In this document: piece after piece, positions 1-11,279 of the stretch | Layout: each line of letters begins with the position of its first letter | Numbering within the stretch: position 1 is the stretch's first letter | Assembly: GCF_001704415.2 (NCBI RefSeq) | Contig: NC_030808.1 | Coordinates: forward strand, 82,740,594-82,804,593 | Reading direction: 5' to 3' | Length of the DNA: 64,000 nucleotides | Source: Capra hircus | Taxonomy: Eukaryota; Chordata; Mammalia; Artiodactyla; Bovidae | Notes under the pieces: generated by a model | Seen by the model: only the letters and a program-made list of their open reading frames with translations | Databases searched by the model: none | What the model was told of the DNA's origin: nothing | Position numbers and translations under genes: made by a program

Positions 1-2609
1 TGATCTCCAGTAGCATATTGGGCACCTACTGACCTGGGGAGTTCCTCTTTCAGTATCCTATCATTTTGCCTTTTCATACTGTTCATGGGGTTCTCAAGGC
101 AAGAATACTGAAGTGGTTTGCCATTCCCTTCTCCAGTGGACCACATTCTGTCAGACGTCTTCACCATGATCCACCTGTCTTGGGTGGCCCCATGGGCATG
201 GCTTAATTTCATTGAGTTAGACAAGGCTGTGGTCCTAGTGTGATTAGATTGACTAGTTTTCTGTGATTATGGTTTCAGTGTGTCTGCCCTCCGATGCCCA
301 CTTGCAACACCTGCCATCTTACTTCCAACAACATAAGAGAAGACTCTATACATGGACATCAGCAGATGGTCAACACTGAAATCAGATTGATTATATTCTT
401 TGCAGCCAAAGATGCAGAAGCTCTATACAGTCAACAAAAACAAGAACAGGAGCAGACTGTGGCTCAAATCATGAACTCCTTATTGCCAAATTCAGACTTA
501 AATTGAAGAAAGTAGGGAAAACCACTAGACCATTTAGGTATGACCTAAATCAAATCCCTTATGATTATACAGTGGAAGTGAGAAATAGATTTAAGGGACT
601 AGATCTGATAGATAGAGTGCCTGATGAATGATGGACGGAGGTTCGTGACATTGTACAGGAGACAAGGATCAAGACCATCCCCATGGAAAAGAAATGCCAA
701 AAAGCAAAATGGCTTTCTGAAGAGGCCTTACAAATAGCTGTGAAAAGAAGAGAGGCGAAAAGCAAAGGAGAAAAGGAAAGATATAAGCATCTGAATGCAG
801 AGTTCCAAAGAATAGCAAGAGGAGATAAGAAAGCCTTCTTCAGCGATCAGTGCAAAGAAATAGAGGAAAAGAACAGAATGGGAAAGACTAGAGATCTCTT
901 CAAGAAAATTAGAGATACCAAGGGAACATTTCATGCAAAGATGGGCTCAATAAAGGACAGAAATGGTATGGACTTAACAGAAGCAGAAGATATTAAGAGG
1001 TGGCAAGAATACACAGAAGAGCTGTACAAAAAAGATCTTCACGACCCAGATAATCATGATGGTGTGATCACTCATCTAGAGCCAGACATCCTGGAATGTG
1101 AAGTCAAGTGGGCATTAGAAAGCATCACTACGAACAAAGCTAGTGGAGGTGATGGAATTCCAGTTGAGCTATTTCAAATCCTGGAAGATGATGCTGTGAA
1201 AGTGCTGCACTCAATATGCCAGCAAATGTGGAAAACTCAGCAGTGGCCACAGGACTGGAAAAGGTCAGTTTTCATTCCAATCCCAAAGAAAGGCAATGCC
1301 AAAGAATGCTCAAACTACTGCACAATTGCACTCATCTCACACGCTAGCAAAGTAATGCTCAAAATTCTCCAAGCCAGGCTTCAGCAATACGTCAACCATG
1401 AAATTCCAGATGTTCAAGCTCGTTTTAGAAAAGGCAGAGGAACCAGAGATCAAATTGCCAACATCCGCTGGATCATGGAAAAAGCAAGAGAATTCCAGAG
1501 AAACATCTATTTCTGCTTTATTGACTGTTGCAAAGCCTTTGACTGTGTGGATCACAATAAACTGTGGAAAATTCTGAAAGAGATGGGAATACCAGACCAC
1601 CTGACCTGCCTCTTGAGAAACCTATATGCAGGTCAGGAAGCAACAGTTAGAACTGGACATGGAACAACAGCCTGGTTCCAAATAGGAAAAGGAGTGTGTC
1701 AAGGCTGTATATTGTCACCCTGCTTATTTAATTTATATGCAGAGTACATCATGAGAAACGCTGGGCTGGAAGAAGCACAAGCTGGAATCAAGATTGCCAG
1801 GAGAAATATCAATAACCTCAGATATGCAGATGACACCACCCTTATGGCAGAAAGTGAAGAGGAACTAAAAAGCCTCTTGATGAAAGTGAAAGAGGAGAGT
1901 GAAAAAGTTGGCTTAAAGCTCAACATTCAGAAAACGAAGATCATGGCATCTGGTCTCATCACTTCATGGGAAATAGATGGGGAAACAGTGGAAACAGTGT
2001 CAGACTTTATTTTTTTTGGCTCCAAAATCACTGCAGATGGTGACTGTAGCCATGAAATTAAAAGACGCTTACTCCTTGGAAGAAAAGTTATGACCAACAT
2101 AGATAGCATGTTGAAAAGCAGAGACATTACTTTGCCAACAAAGGTCTGTCTAGTTAAGGCTATGGTTTTTCCAGTAGTCATGTATGGATGTGAGAGTTGG
2201 ACTGTGAAGAAAGCTGAGCGCTGAAGAATTGATGCTTTTGAACTGTGGTGTTGGAGAAGACTCTTGAGAGTCCCTTGGACTGCAAGGAGATCCAACCAGT
2301 CCATCCTAAAGGAGATCAGTCCTGGGTGTTCACCGGAAGGACTGATGCTGAAGGTGAAACTCCAATACTTTGGCCACCTCATGCAAAGAGTTGACTCATT
2401 GGAAAAGCCTCTGATGCTGGGAGGGATTGGGGGCAGGAGGAGAAGGGGATGAAAGAGCATGAGATGGCTTGATGGCATCACTGACTCGATGGATGTGAGT
2501 CTGAGTGAACTCCGAGAGTTGGTGCTGGACAGGGAGGCCTGGTGTGCTGCGATTCATGGGGTCGCAAAGAGTTGGACACGACTGAGCGACTGAACGGAAC
2601 TGAACTGAA
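1..2609 (+). mobile_element. BovB (RTE) LINE, near full length, 5' end outside window
   Basis: The longest BovB in the window. An open frame of 513 codons at 683-2224 encodes reverse transcriptase with the catalytic YADD box at residues 381-384 (LRYADDTTLM). It closes at a TGA where other copies have CGA, a likely CpG decay; the frame then resumes to about 2452. The upstream apurinic-endonuclease part (about 290-680) is broken into short frames. The 3' end is the usual ACTGAACTGAA tail. Non-functional as read. Confidence 0.9.
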
Positions 2610-2721
2610 CCCCAGAGGTGTATTGTGACCAGACAGTCCTGTCAGGCCTCATGTCTCCATCTGTTCTTGTATTCTATTCATTGCTTTCTCCACACAAAGC
2701 TTTCCTAATGTCTAGCCCAGT

Positions 2722-2893
2722 AGTTTCAGCTCTAGCTGCACATTAGAATCTCCTGGGAAGTTTTCAAACATACCAAAACCCATGCCAGAGCTTCTCATTT
2801 AGGTGGTCTAAGGTGAAGCCTGGGTTGTAAGATTATTTGAAAATTTCCTCAGATAATTCTGACGTGCAGCCAGGATTGAGAACCATTGCTCCA
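2722..2893. mobile_element. MER5A-like hAT MITE
   Basis: Imperfect terminal inverted repeats: the left part carries GCTGCACATTAGAATCTCCTGG and the right part ends with CAGCCAGGATTGAGAACCATTG, the layout of the ancient MER5A hAT-Charlie element. Family assigned from memory. Confidence 0.6.
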
Positions 2894-2961
2894 GCTAGAA
2901 GAGTCCTTTCTCCTCTGAACTCTATAGCAGTTTTTTTTCCCTCTGTCTCCTGTTGGCTGCT

Positions 2962-3050
2962 TTGTACATGCCGTGTATCTTAGTTCCCCAACCAGGACCC
3001 CAGCAGTGAGAGCACTGAGTCCTAACTACTGGACCGACAGGGAATTATTG
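2962..3050 (-). mobile_element. CHR-type tRNA-Glu SINE fragment (antisense)
   Basis: Diverged antisense copy recognised by TTAGTTCCCCAACCAGG and ACTACTGGACCGACAGGGAA, the cetartiodactyl tRNA-Glu SINE. Confidence 0.6.
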
Positions 3051-3197
3051 CAGTTTCTCTTTAATGGTGCTCAACAAAACTTTAAAAACGTGTTCTACAT
3101 TTCACTGAAGTTATTTACACACGTATTTTATTTCTCCAGCTGTGCCAGAAGCTTTTTGAGGACAGATATTGTGCTTCATTCTTCAAATCTCCAACAG

Positions 3198-3418
3198 GGT
3201 TCAGTTCAGTTGCTCAGTCGTGTCCAACTCTTTGTGACCCCATGGACTGCAGCACTCCAGGCTTCCCTGTCCATCACCAACTCCCAGAGCTTGCTCAAAC
3301 TCATGTCCATCGAGTTGGTGATGCCATCTAATCACCTCATCCTCTGTCGTCCCCTTCTCCTCCCACCTTCAATCTTTCCCAGCATCAGGGTCTTTTCCAA
3401 TGAGTCAGCTCTTCTAAC
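3198..3418 (-). mobile_element. BovB 3'-end fragment (antisense)
   Basis: Matches the reverse complement of BovB 3' sequence seen at about 2385-2609, from the GTTCAGTTCAGTTGCTCAGT tail to TTTTCCAATGAGTCAGCTCTT. Severely 5'-truncated. Confidence 0.85.
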
Positions 3419-3639
3419 AGGGTTACCCAAGGACGTTTGTTTATCCCCTCACCTGGGCTCAGTAAACATTCATTAAGCACAAACCTATCCCTGAAAAAAG
3501 AACTAAAAATAGCAAAACCGCATGACCTTGAGCAAGTTACATAACCTCTAAACCTCTTGGAAAATACTTGGTTACAGCCAGTCTTGGAAAAGACTGGTCC
3601 CCCACTGGCATTATCATGGAACAACGTGCAGGAGCCAGC

Positions 3640-3900
3640 CTGTCAGGAAGTTATCTGACGTCTTCCTTGACCACCCTTCTAAACTTGCAGCTCCCTCCCT
3701 GCATTGCCCATTCTTTGCTTTTTCTCGTTGGCACTCAGCACATACTCTGTGTTTCACTTCTCTTCTTTATTGTCAGTCTCCACCCACCCGCAATGTAAGC
3801 TCCCTGTGGATAGAGATTTTTGCCAGCCTGGTTCACTGCTGTATCTTCAGAATTCAGAATAGTACCTCTCAGGTAGTAGATGCTCAATAAGTATTTGTTA
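3640..3900 (+). mobile_element. L2 LINE 3' end
   Basis: Ancient L2 3' region with its characteristic run of ATGTAAGCTCCCTG, TTCACTGCTGTATC and ATGCTCAATAAGTATTTGTT. The adjacent 3510-3565 stretch (CCTTGAGCAAGTTACATAACC) may be a MIR remnant. Confidence 0.65.
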
Positions 3901-4266
3901 AAATAATAAATAAGTATTTTAGCCTATTTTTAAAAAGAGGTTTAATCCCTGACCTCTACTCCAGCAACATGAATTATTTTTTGGTAAATATTTGTAGTCT
4001 TTACTATAAAGCCTTTCTTTTCCAATAAAAATTATATTTCTAGCATAAACATGTATATTCTGAATTGTGTTTTGGAAATATAATGTCATTTCTGAGAGCA
4101 TCAACAGTGGTTCTGTTTAAGCCCAGGGAAGGTTGGAGCAGGGATCATGGGCATGTTTTGGGGACTGTTGTATGTGAACTGGAGCAGAGGAACAGGGTCT
4201 GGGATGGTTAGTGGAAGCCAAGGAAACCTGAACACTGGGTGTTCTTGCACCACAAGAACTCTACTC

Positions 4267-4469
4267 CTAGGTGTTCCAGAGGACAAGGACCGTGGTGACA
4301 GAGGTGGCCAAGAAGAGCAGGTAGATGCGGAAGAGCAGGTTGTCCATCATGTGGCCGAATTGCACCCACAGGTCAGCGAGCTGGGCTCTTGTCAATCCTG
4401 AGCCCCCATTCAGTTCTGCCTCTTTGGGTCCCAACTCCTTCCCTCCCAGTTTTCCTGGTTCCTTCAGTC
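4267..4469 (-). CDS. HTR3C: Gene A exon 9 (cytoplasmic helix, M4 and stop)
   Basis: 203 nt, residues 381-447. The loop runs LKEPGKLGGKELGPKEAEL, then the amphipathic LADLWVQFGHMMDN segment, M4 (LLFRIYLLFLATSVTTVLVL) and the terminal WNT with TAG at 4269-4267. Downstream DNA continues into an old L2. Candidate minus-strand poly(A) signals are ATTAAA near 3946-3941 and AATAAA near 3770, both weakly supported. Confidence 0.9.
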
Positions 4470-7400
4470 CTGTAGGGAGGACAGAGATATAGCCATGAAA
4501 TGGGAAGGAGACAGGATTAGAGAAATGGGAGACTGGGAAGTTGGGCCCAGTGTAGACAGGGTGAGCAGTGTAGACTTCTCTTACCAGACAGGTGGGTGGA
4601 TATAAGGCCCAGGCTTGTGTTTTCTTTGTGGGGCACAGCAGGGTAACATGTCCTTGGACTGGCGTGGCGTAGAAGCAGGGAGTGGAGCCAGCAAGGCATG
4701 GGTGGGGGCTGGGTGGTGGCCAGGTGCAGCAGGTAGGTGATAAAGATGGTCTCCAGCAGGCTGAGCACCATCAGGGACAGACACAGGGCAAAGTAGACAC
4801 CTGGGTGGCAGGAAGAAGCACACTCAGGTGAGTCAGGTCCAGAGGGACCACCAAGCCCCCCTTTCTTCTGTCTCACACCTCAAGCCTTTTTTAAGATTGA
4901 CTGCACCTTAGGTGCCTCAGCAGATCTAGCCAGTTCACTCGCCTACCCTGCCTATGTTTTTTTTCATTTTTCATTTCCCAACTGTGAGGTAGGGGACATA
5001 CTAATGAGGGAGGTGCCAGTGGCAGGAAGTAAGTCACTGATATTGAGCAGGAATACATTGTAGCCCAACAGGAGTGTCATCTTGAATGGGGCACGGTTCT
5101 CGCTTTCTGCCGGCAGGTAGAAGCTGAGGGCATCAATGGCGACTAGAAAGCTACTGGGCACCAGGAGGTTTATGACGTAGAGGGTGGGCCTGCGCCTGAT
5201 GGCCACCTGGTGGAGAGGGGAGAGCAGAGAACCAGGTGAAGTTAGAACTGATGTGAAACCAAGGGATGAGTCCAGTCCCTTCTTTTCTTTCTTTTCTTTT
5301 TTTTGGTCTCCACCATACAGCCTATTGGATCTTAGTTCCATGACCAGGGATCAAACCCGCACCCCCTGCACTGGAAGTGCAGAGTTCCAACCACTGGATC
5401 ACCAGGGAAGTCCCTCCCCTTCCTTTCTTGATGTTCTCACTCCAACAGTAACTCTTTTTGGGAGGAGCAGCTTTTGTGTGACAAATAGGACTCCCCCATA
5501 CCCACTGAAGAAAACCTAGGCCAGGGATGATAGGTTCAGAGATGGGGGTTGCTTTGGGGACTTGGGAGAGAGGAAGGCTGTGAGGGTTATGGTACCTAGG
5601 GACTTTTTTGGTCTTAGGGCAAGTGGTGAAAGGCTCTGAGACTTAGAAGGGTCTGATGAGGAAGCTATGGGGGATGAAGAGTCATGCTGGAATCTCTGGC
5701 CTTACATAGAACATGATCTGGTCAAAAAGACTGGTGCCCACAGACATCTTCGGGGTGGCCTTGTTGATGCCCAGGAGCTCCCACTCTCCTTGTGTGCGGC
5801 CAAGGTCACGTGAGTTATCCATTATCTCCCACACTTCCTTGTCCATGCCCAGCAACATGCTTTCCTCTGCCGGGGAGACAAACGCTCAGTTAATATCTGC
5901 TCAGCACCTGCTGTATGCTGGGATTGCAGAGATGATTCAATGACTGTTTTAGTTACTTTTTCAGCTAGTCCTATAATGTGACTTCCTTGCTGCCCAGTTG
6001 CCTCCTTTCAGTTTTGGGCTTTTTCAGGAAGTCTCTAAAATTCAACTTCTCCCCACCATCCACACACCCACAACTAGCAAATACTCCACTATCCCCTTTT
6101 ATACATAAAAAAGTGACTTGGCCCCTGAATGATTTTTTGTTGCGCCACTGGTTGATCTCATTTTACCCCAGTTACTCAGTGCAACTCACCTGTATAGAGG
6201 AAAGAGCTAAAGGTGAGGGTGCAGTTCTGCTGGTCAAATGGGAAGTAGAAGATGTCCAGGTTACAGATGCTGGTCACCCTCATCGGTTTGTTATACACAA
6301 CGCGACCGTCATTAGACACATATGCAGAGAGGCCGTCCGGGGTCTGATCCACATCCATGCTAAGTGGCAAAAGTGGGGGCAGGCATCTGTTTAAGTTTTG
6401 GTCTTAAGTCAAGGTTTCCCAATGCTGCTGCTCTGCCATCTTTTCTTTTTTTAAAAAAAAAATTATTCATTTTAATTGGAGGCTAATTACAGTATTTTAG
6501 TGGTTTTTGCCATACATGGACATGAATCCACCATGGATGTACATAGGTTCCCCATCCTGAGCCCCCCTCCCTCCTCCCTCCCCATCCCATCCCTCTGGGT
6601 CATCCCAGTGCTCCAGCCCTGAGCACCCTGTCTCATGCATCGAACCTGGACTGGTGATTAGTTTCATGTATGATAATATACATGTTTCAATGCTATTCTT
6701 CCAAATCATCCCACCCTCACCTTCTCCCAGAGTCCAAAAGACTGTTCTATACATCTGTGTCTGTTTTACTGTCTCACATATAGGGTTATTGTTACCATCT
6801 TTCTAAATTCCATATATATGTGTTAGTATACTGTATTGGTGTTTTTCTTTCTGGCTTACTTCACTCTGTATAATAGGCTCCAGTTTCATCCACCTCCTTA
6901 GAACTGATTCAAATGTATTCTTTTTAACAGCTGAGTAATATTCCATTGTTATATGTACCACCAGCTTTCTTATCCATTCGTCTGCTGATGGACATCTAGG
7001 TTGCTTCCATGTCCTGGCTTTTATAAACAGTGCTGTGATGAACATTGGGGTACACATGTCTCTTTCAATTCTGGTTTCCTCGGTGTGTATGCCCAGCAGT
7101 GGGGTTGCTGGGTCCTATAGCAGTTCTATTTCCAGTTTTTTAAGGAATTTCCACACTATTCTCCCTAGTGGCTGTACTAGTTTGCATTCCCACCAACAGT
7201 GTAAGAGGGTTCCCTTTTCTCCACACCCTCTCCAGCATTTATTGCTTGTAGACTTTTGGATCACAGCCATTCTGACCGGTGTGAAATGGTACCTCATTGT
7301 GGTTTTGATTTGCATTTCTTAGATAATGAGTGATGTTGAGCCTCTTTTCATGTGTTTGTTAGCCATTTGTGTGTCTTCTCTGGAGAAATGTCTGTTTAGT

Positions 7401-10400
7401 TCTTTTGCCCATTTTTTGATTGGGTCTTTTATTTTTCTGGAGTTGAGCTGCAGGAGTTGCTCGTATATTTTTGAGGTTAATTCTTTGTCAGTTGTTTCAT
7501 TTGCTATTATTTTCTCCCATTCTGAAGGCTGTCTTTTCACCTTGCTTATAGTTTCCTTTGTTTTGCAAAAGCTTTTAAGTTTAATTAGGTCCCATTTGTT
7601 TATTTATATATTTATTTTGCTTTTATTTCCATTACTCTGGGAGGTGGGTCGTAGAGGATCCTGCTGTGATTTATGTCAGAGAGTGTTTTGCCTATGTTTT
7701 CCTCTAGGAGTTTTATAATTTCTGGTCTTACATTTAGATCTTCAGTCCATTTTGAGTTTATTTTTGTATATGGTGTTAGAAAGTGTTCTGGTTTCATTCT
7801 TTTATGAGTGGTTGACCAGTTTTTCCAGCACCACTTGTTAAAGAGATTGTCTCTTTTCCATTGTATATTCTTGCCTCCTTTGTCAAAGATGAGGTGTCCA
7901 TAGGTGCGTGGGTTTCTCTCCGGGCTTTCTGTTTTGTTCCATTGATCTATGTTTCTGTCTTTGTGCCAGTACCACACTGTCTTGATGATCTGCCATGTTT
8001 TCTGCCCACCGTTTTCTCATTTCTAGGGGAAAAGTTGATGAGCTGTGACTGTGCTCCTCTCTGAAGTGAGTTTTCAGTAGCCCCACTGCATGGGTTTGCC
8101 CTGCACTGCCCTGGCCTGCTCCTTGCAGAAGAGTCTTCCCCCAGCTTTTCCCAGCCCTGATACTCACGATTCTACGATGAAGATGTCTGGGAGCCACAGG
8201 TTCTCAGCTGTGATGGTGAGTTTTTTGATATTACCACATTCTTGTGGGTCCCAGCTGATAAACGGGTGATTCCAGCTCTAGGATACAGGGTGCAGAGAGA
8301 TGGTTATGGCTCAGACCTGAAGCTAGTTTATATCAGCATTTGCTGCCCTTGAGTCCCTTAAAATATACATACATATGTCTGAATTTTTTCTAAATGTATG
8401 TACTATGGGCATATGATAAAACTTCAACAACTCCAGAAAGATATAATATAAAAAATAACTTTTTCCCTCCTTAATTCACTCCAACTCAGTTCATCTCCCC
8501 AACTCAGTCCCATTATTAACAGTTTTTTATACGTCATTCTAGAAAAAATATATATTCCAGAATTCGTTTGTACTTACCTGGACTCATACTGTGCACATTG
8601 TTATATATGTTGCTTTTTAATTTTCTTTAGCCACATTTCCTTTTAAACTCTGATTCCTTTTCTCTCTCTGGTGATAATGTCCCTCTTCTCTAGTTTACAA
8701 AGTCTAGAAACCTTTAAGGTTTATAGGAAAACCTTTACAGGAAACCTTAAGCTGGGGTGCTGGATACTTTTGAGCCTTGAAGCTTACTTAAGGGGTTCCA
8801 ACTATACTGCCCTTTTTCTTCCTGTTTTTTCCATCTGAATTTCAAAATTGATTGGCAGCCCAGAAAGCTATTTGTCACCAGCAATGGCCCCATTCTGGTT
8901 GTATTTCCTTGGGCACTGTCAGTTTTAACAAATGTGATTTTTGCAAACAAAGCCAGAAAATCAGGCAAGGAGAAAGAGAGAAAAATGCTGGGATTACATA
9001 CCAACTTTAACCACAGAAATGATGTCAGCAGCTGAAGTTGTGCATCCTGATTAAAAAAAAAAAAATCCCCATTCAAGATCATTAGTGCTATGAAATCAGG
9101 TCCTAGTCTACCTCTTCCCTTTGTTTCCTAAGTGGTCCCATGTTCAGTTTTTCAATTACAAGTCTCGAAAGATAGTTCAGAAAAATTCAGGTTGCACAGA
9201 AACTATAAGGAGAAAAAACAGCATGGGAGCCCATTGGGAATATGTTTTTTTTTTTCTTTTATTCTAAGTGGAATATTCCTATAAGGGCAGGATTCAAGGA
9301 CAATGTTCCCTGCCAAAATGTCACTGCAGCATTCCCTGTCATGTCTCTCAACCCCATAGGATGAACATCAAACTTGTACAAAATCCATTCAGGAGGCTTA
9401 TCGCTTACCACTGGACAGCTATAACGCTGGACTGACAAGGTAAAGAGTTCTTGTTTTCTATTGGCAACCTATAGAAAAATATAGCAGTCAAAACTTACCA
9501 CTTCCAGGATGGCAGACAAGGTGAAAGAGATGTTGATACGAGTAGGGATGCTAAAATTGGTGACTGGACGGAAGTCCTTCTTGTTAAATACAGACTGGAA
9601 GACAGTGGGGTCTACCCCCTGCTGGTCAAAGCCTGAGCAATTGATGGTGAAAGTGTTTGCCCTTCCTGTAGAGAATAGAGACCCTTTGAGATGAGAATAG
9701 GGCTTTTGTGTTTTCCGAAGTGAGAGGAGAGCCAGGGCTGGGACCTGAGAGCCTCCCTGCAGAGAAAGAAATGTGGACACGGGGTGGTCATGTGAACCAC
9801 CACCACCACCCGCCTTCTTGAACAAGAGTCCCAAAGGCCAAGGCTCTGGGACTTTCTTCCTGCCAGGGCTGAGGAGGATGGGCTGGTGTGGTAGGCAAAT
9901 GGTGGAAGTTGATGTGGTGAGCTGAGTCAGGGCACAGCCCTTTCTTCCTGTGCTTTTGGTCCCGTATAAAGCCTACCCAAATCCGTATGCAAACTGCTTC
10001 TCTGGGGAGACCTCTTCCTTCCATAGTGGTGACCCTAAAGTTTTGACCTTTGTCTGACCAAACTTTTCTTCTCTCCAGCTCTATTATGATTCTTCCTTGT
10101 AGATACTGAACAAAATTCCTCTAAAATTTTGTTTCTCAATGTTCCCTTCCCACTTTCATGTTTTCTCATTTCACAAACATCTGTGTGATGTCAAACACGT
10201 GGAAACTTAAGGAACGTGGTATGCAATGTGAATTTATTGACTTCCTACAATGTCCTGTGCCCTGTGACCTTCTCAAACTCAGTGATTTCCTCTAAGATCT
10301 ATGGGAGGCATTTTCATCATCACCATCTTGATAAGATCTCGTTGATCATCCACCATGTGGCTGATGGAGCTGTATGATGAAATGTTATAGTCCTTCTGCC

Positions 10401-11033
10401 CACCTCCCCCGCACCCCAACCCCAGGTGACTCTGGTTATTCCTGTAGCTAAGCCCAGCCTTTTCTTTCCCACGTCTCTTTTACATCTCCCCATTTCAATT
10501 ATCTCATGAGGTACATCTCCAAACTAAGGAGAAGCATATCTGGGGGGAAGCAAACACTGTCCTTTTCCTCTATATCACCTCTCTACCACATCTGCCAAAG
10601 CAAGGTGGGAAGGAGTTATGTTATTGTCAGAAGGACCCAAACTACCCTGTTCATAGTTACTAATCTGGTAGAAGGACAAGTTGAACATTATTAATATAAA
10701 GGAGTGGAATCAGAGAGGCAGTAAAATGGAAGAACAGATGATTTAGTAGATGTCTATGCAGGCAAATGAGACAGGAGCTGTGTGTTCTGACTAGTGAAAT
10801 AGGTTTTTCATCTGTTTCCCAAAGGAAACCAAAGCATAGATATTAGAGAGAAAAGAAATGTTTAACTCAACTCCTTTGGGTGCTTTCTAGTTCTGGGGAA
10901 TGAGAGGGTTTCTGGAATTTTCTCAGAACAGTATTCCCCTCTTTCCCTGTTCTTGTCTCATCTTACCTTGAAGCAGAAGGCTGACACTGAGGCAGAGGAG
11001 GAATCCCCCTGTAGTGGACCACCACCCTTCCAT
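4267..11033 (-). CDS. HTR3C: Gene A: intact 5-HT3 receptor subunit, HTR3C-like, nine exons, 447 aa
   Basis: Subunit of the serotonin-gated cation channel (Cys-loop family) of the plasma membrane. In this family the C/D/E subunits are known to need 5-HT3A to form working channels. Coding exons, 5' to 3': 11033-10967, 9665-9499, 9046-9002, 8277-8168, 6359-6190, 5866-5706, 5206-5002, 4800-4585, 4469-4267. Each junction has GT/AG, and the sum is 1344 nt with no internal stop. Visible parts: hydrophobic signal peptide about 1-23; sequons N31, N59, N67 and N175; W95; WLPD motif 121-124; Cys-loop C162-C176 with 13 residues between; M1 about 248-271, M2 281-301, M3 311-335, M4 424-444, ending in WNT. 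The family assignment is strong. The choice of C over E rests on remembered human sequence (shared TINCSGFDQ and DAQLQLLTSFLW) and the 447-aa length, while its last place in the array matches HTR3E. Two degraded paralogs lie upstream. Confidence 0.85.
4585..4800 (-). CDS. HTR3C: Gene A exon 8 (M3 and start of cytoplasmic loop)
   Basis: 216 nt, residues 309-381. M3 is VYFALCLSLMVLSLLETIF, followed by ATTQPPPMP and a Pro/Ser/His-rich loop ending THLSG at a gtaag donor. It is 12 nt longer than the same exon in genes B and C (204 nt each), all in frame. Confidence 0.9.
5002..5206 (-). CDS. HTR3C: Gene A exon 7 (M1 and pore helix M2)
   Basis: 205 nt, residues 241-308 plus the first base of 309. 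It encodes VAIRRRP, M1 (LYVINLLVPSSFLVAIDAL) and M2 (FKMTLLLGYNVFLLNISDLL). Relative to the usual numbering, 9' is Leu, 12' Asn, 17' Asn and 20' Asp, and -1' is Asn rather than the Glu of 5-HT3A. The gtatgt donor is read as A|GT across to exon 8. Confidence 0.92.
5290..5415 (-). mobile_element. CHR-type SINE in intron 6 of gene A
   Basis: Antisense tRNA-Glu SINE with ATGACCAGGGATCAAACCC and CACTGGATCACCAGGGAAGT. It lies between exons 7 and 6 of gene A and shows no effect on the splice sites. Confidence 0.8.
5706..5866 (-). CDS. HTR3C: Gene A exon 6 (pre-M1 extracellular)
   Basis: 161 nt, residues 187-240. Reads from MLLGMDKEVWEI through GEWELLGINKATPKM to FDQIMFY. The cag acceptor is fixed by phase (G plus AG gives Glu). 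Donor gtaag at 5705-5701. There is no stop here, whereas genes B and C each have one in this exon. Confidence 0.9.
6190..6359 (-). CDS. HTR3C: Gene A exon 5 (Cys-loop)
   Basis: 170 nt, residues 131-186. It opens with MDVDQTP and contains the signature disulphide loop C162 to C176 around NLDIFYFPFDQQN, followed by TLTFSSFLYT. Acceptor cttag, donor gtgag. Confidence 0.92.
6447..7989 (-). mobile_element. L1 LINE (5'-truncated) in intron 4 of gene A
   Basis: Antisense on the plus strand and therefore in the same sense as gene A. The left edge is T-rich (the L1 poly(A) end). Minus-strand frames include the ORF2 C-terminal region (TMEYYSAVKKN, KCWRGCGEKGTLLHCWWECK). Flanking direct repeats are CTGCCATCTTTTCT (6433-6446) and CTGCCATGTTTTCT (7990-8003), one mismatch. 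The reading frame is broken in several places. Confidence 0.88.
8168..8277 (-). CDS. HTR3C: Gene A exon 4 (110 nt, WLPD motif)
   Basis: Residues 94-130, in the classic 110-nt Cys-loop receptor exon length. It contains the conserved PFISWDP and AENLWLPDIF stretches that form part of the agonist-binding face. Acceptor ctag, donor gtgagt. Gene C has 11 extra bases at this exon; gene B has a nonsense codon. Confidence 0.9.
9002..9046 (-). CDS. HTR3C: Gene A exon 3 (45-nt mini-exon)
   Basis: Encodes 15 residues, DAQLQLLTSFLWLKL, in phase 0. The small 45-nt exon is a standard feature of 5-HT3/nicotinic receptor genes, and gene B (35605-35649) and gene C (55100-55144) have the same length. The donor is gtatgt and the acceptor is preceded by a T-rich tract. 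Confidence 0.88.
9499..9665 (-). CDS. HTR3C: Gene A exon 2 (N-terminal ligand-binding domain)
   Basis: 167 nt, residues 23-78. The acceptor is ctacag at 9671-9666 and the donor gtaag at 9498-9494. It encodes the start of the extracellular domain with TINCSGFDQ, the TNFS and NIS sequons and SFTLSAILEV. The homologous exon of gene C has the same length (167 nt); that of gene B is 163 nt and frameshifted. Confidence 0.9.
10967..11033 (-). CDS. HTR3C: Gene A exon 1 (start and signal peptide)
   Basis: 67 nt coding. The ATG at 11033-11031 begins MEGWWSTTGG followed by a Leu-rich core (FLLCLSVSLLLQ), a typical cleavable signal peptide. It is chosen because the paralog at 38157 has its ATG at the same alignment position with the same 67-nt exon. 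The donor gtaag is at 10966-10962 and the exon ends in phase 1. Confidence 0.85.
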
Positions 11034-11260
11034 CCTCCTCTTCTGGATTCTTCTCTAAGGACTCACCAGGAACCCCAAACCCTGGAACTTAAAAGAGTCC
11101 AGACCACACCTTGATTCCTGGTTTTAAATGCTGCTCATGACAGCTGACCACTCCCTAGTGAGAGGCTGTGGCCAGAGAGGTCACAGCAGAGTGTCCTGCT
11201 TTGCCCCTGTCCAAGTATGCCTTCTGAGCTCTAGGCATGGAGAAAATTGGGCCACTTATC
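11034..11260 (-). promoter_or_regulatory. Gene A 5' flank with TATA-like CTTTTAAG
   Basis: Minus-strand CTTTTAAG lies at 11095-11088, 55 bases upstream of the ATG. Near-identical boxes sit 56 bases upstream in gene B (38220-38213) and 47 in gene C (57466-57459). Flank similarity between A and B runs through the GACAGCTGA, GCCAGAGAGGTCACAGCAG and GCCTTCTGAGCTC blocks. Conservation shows the promoter was duplicated with the genes. Its use as a core promoter is inferred. Confidence 0.4.
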
Positions 11261-11279
11261 TTTGTCTAGATAAGTGGTC

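Noticed and set aside
683..2224. 513-codon open frame as a host gene
   Set aside because: It is BovB reverse transcriptase (YADD box, BovB 3' tail following), repeated in many copies across the window.
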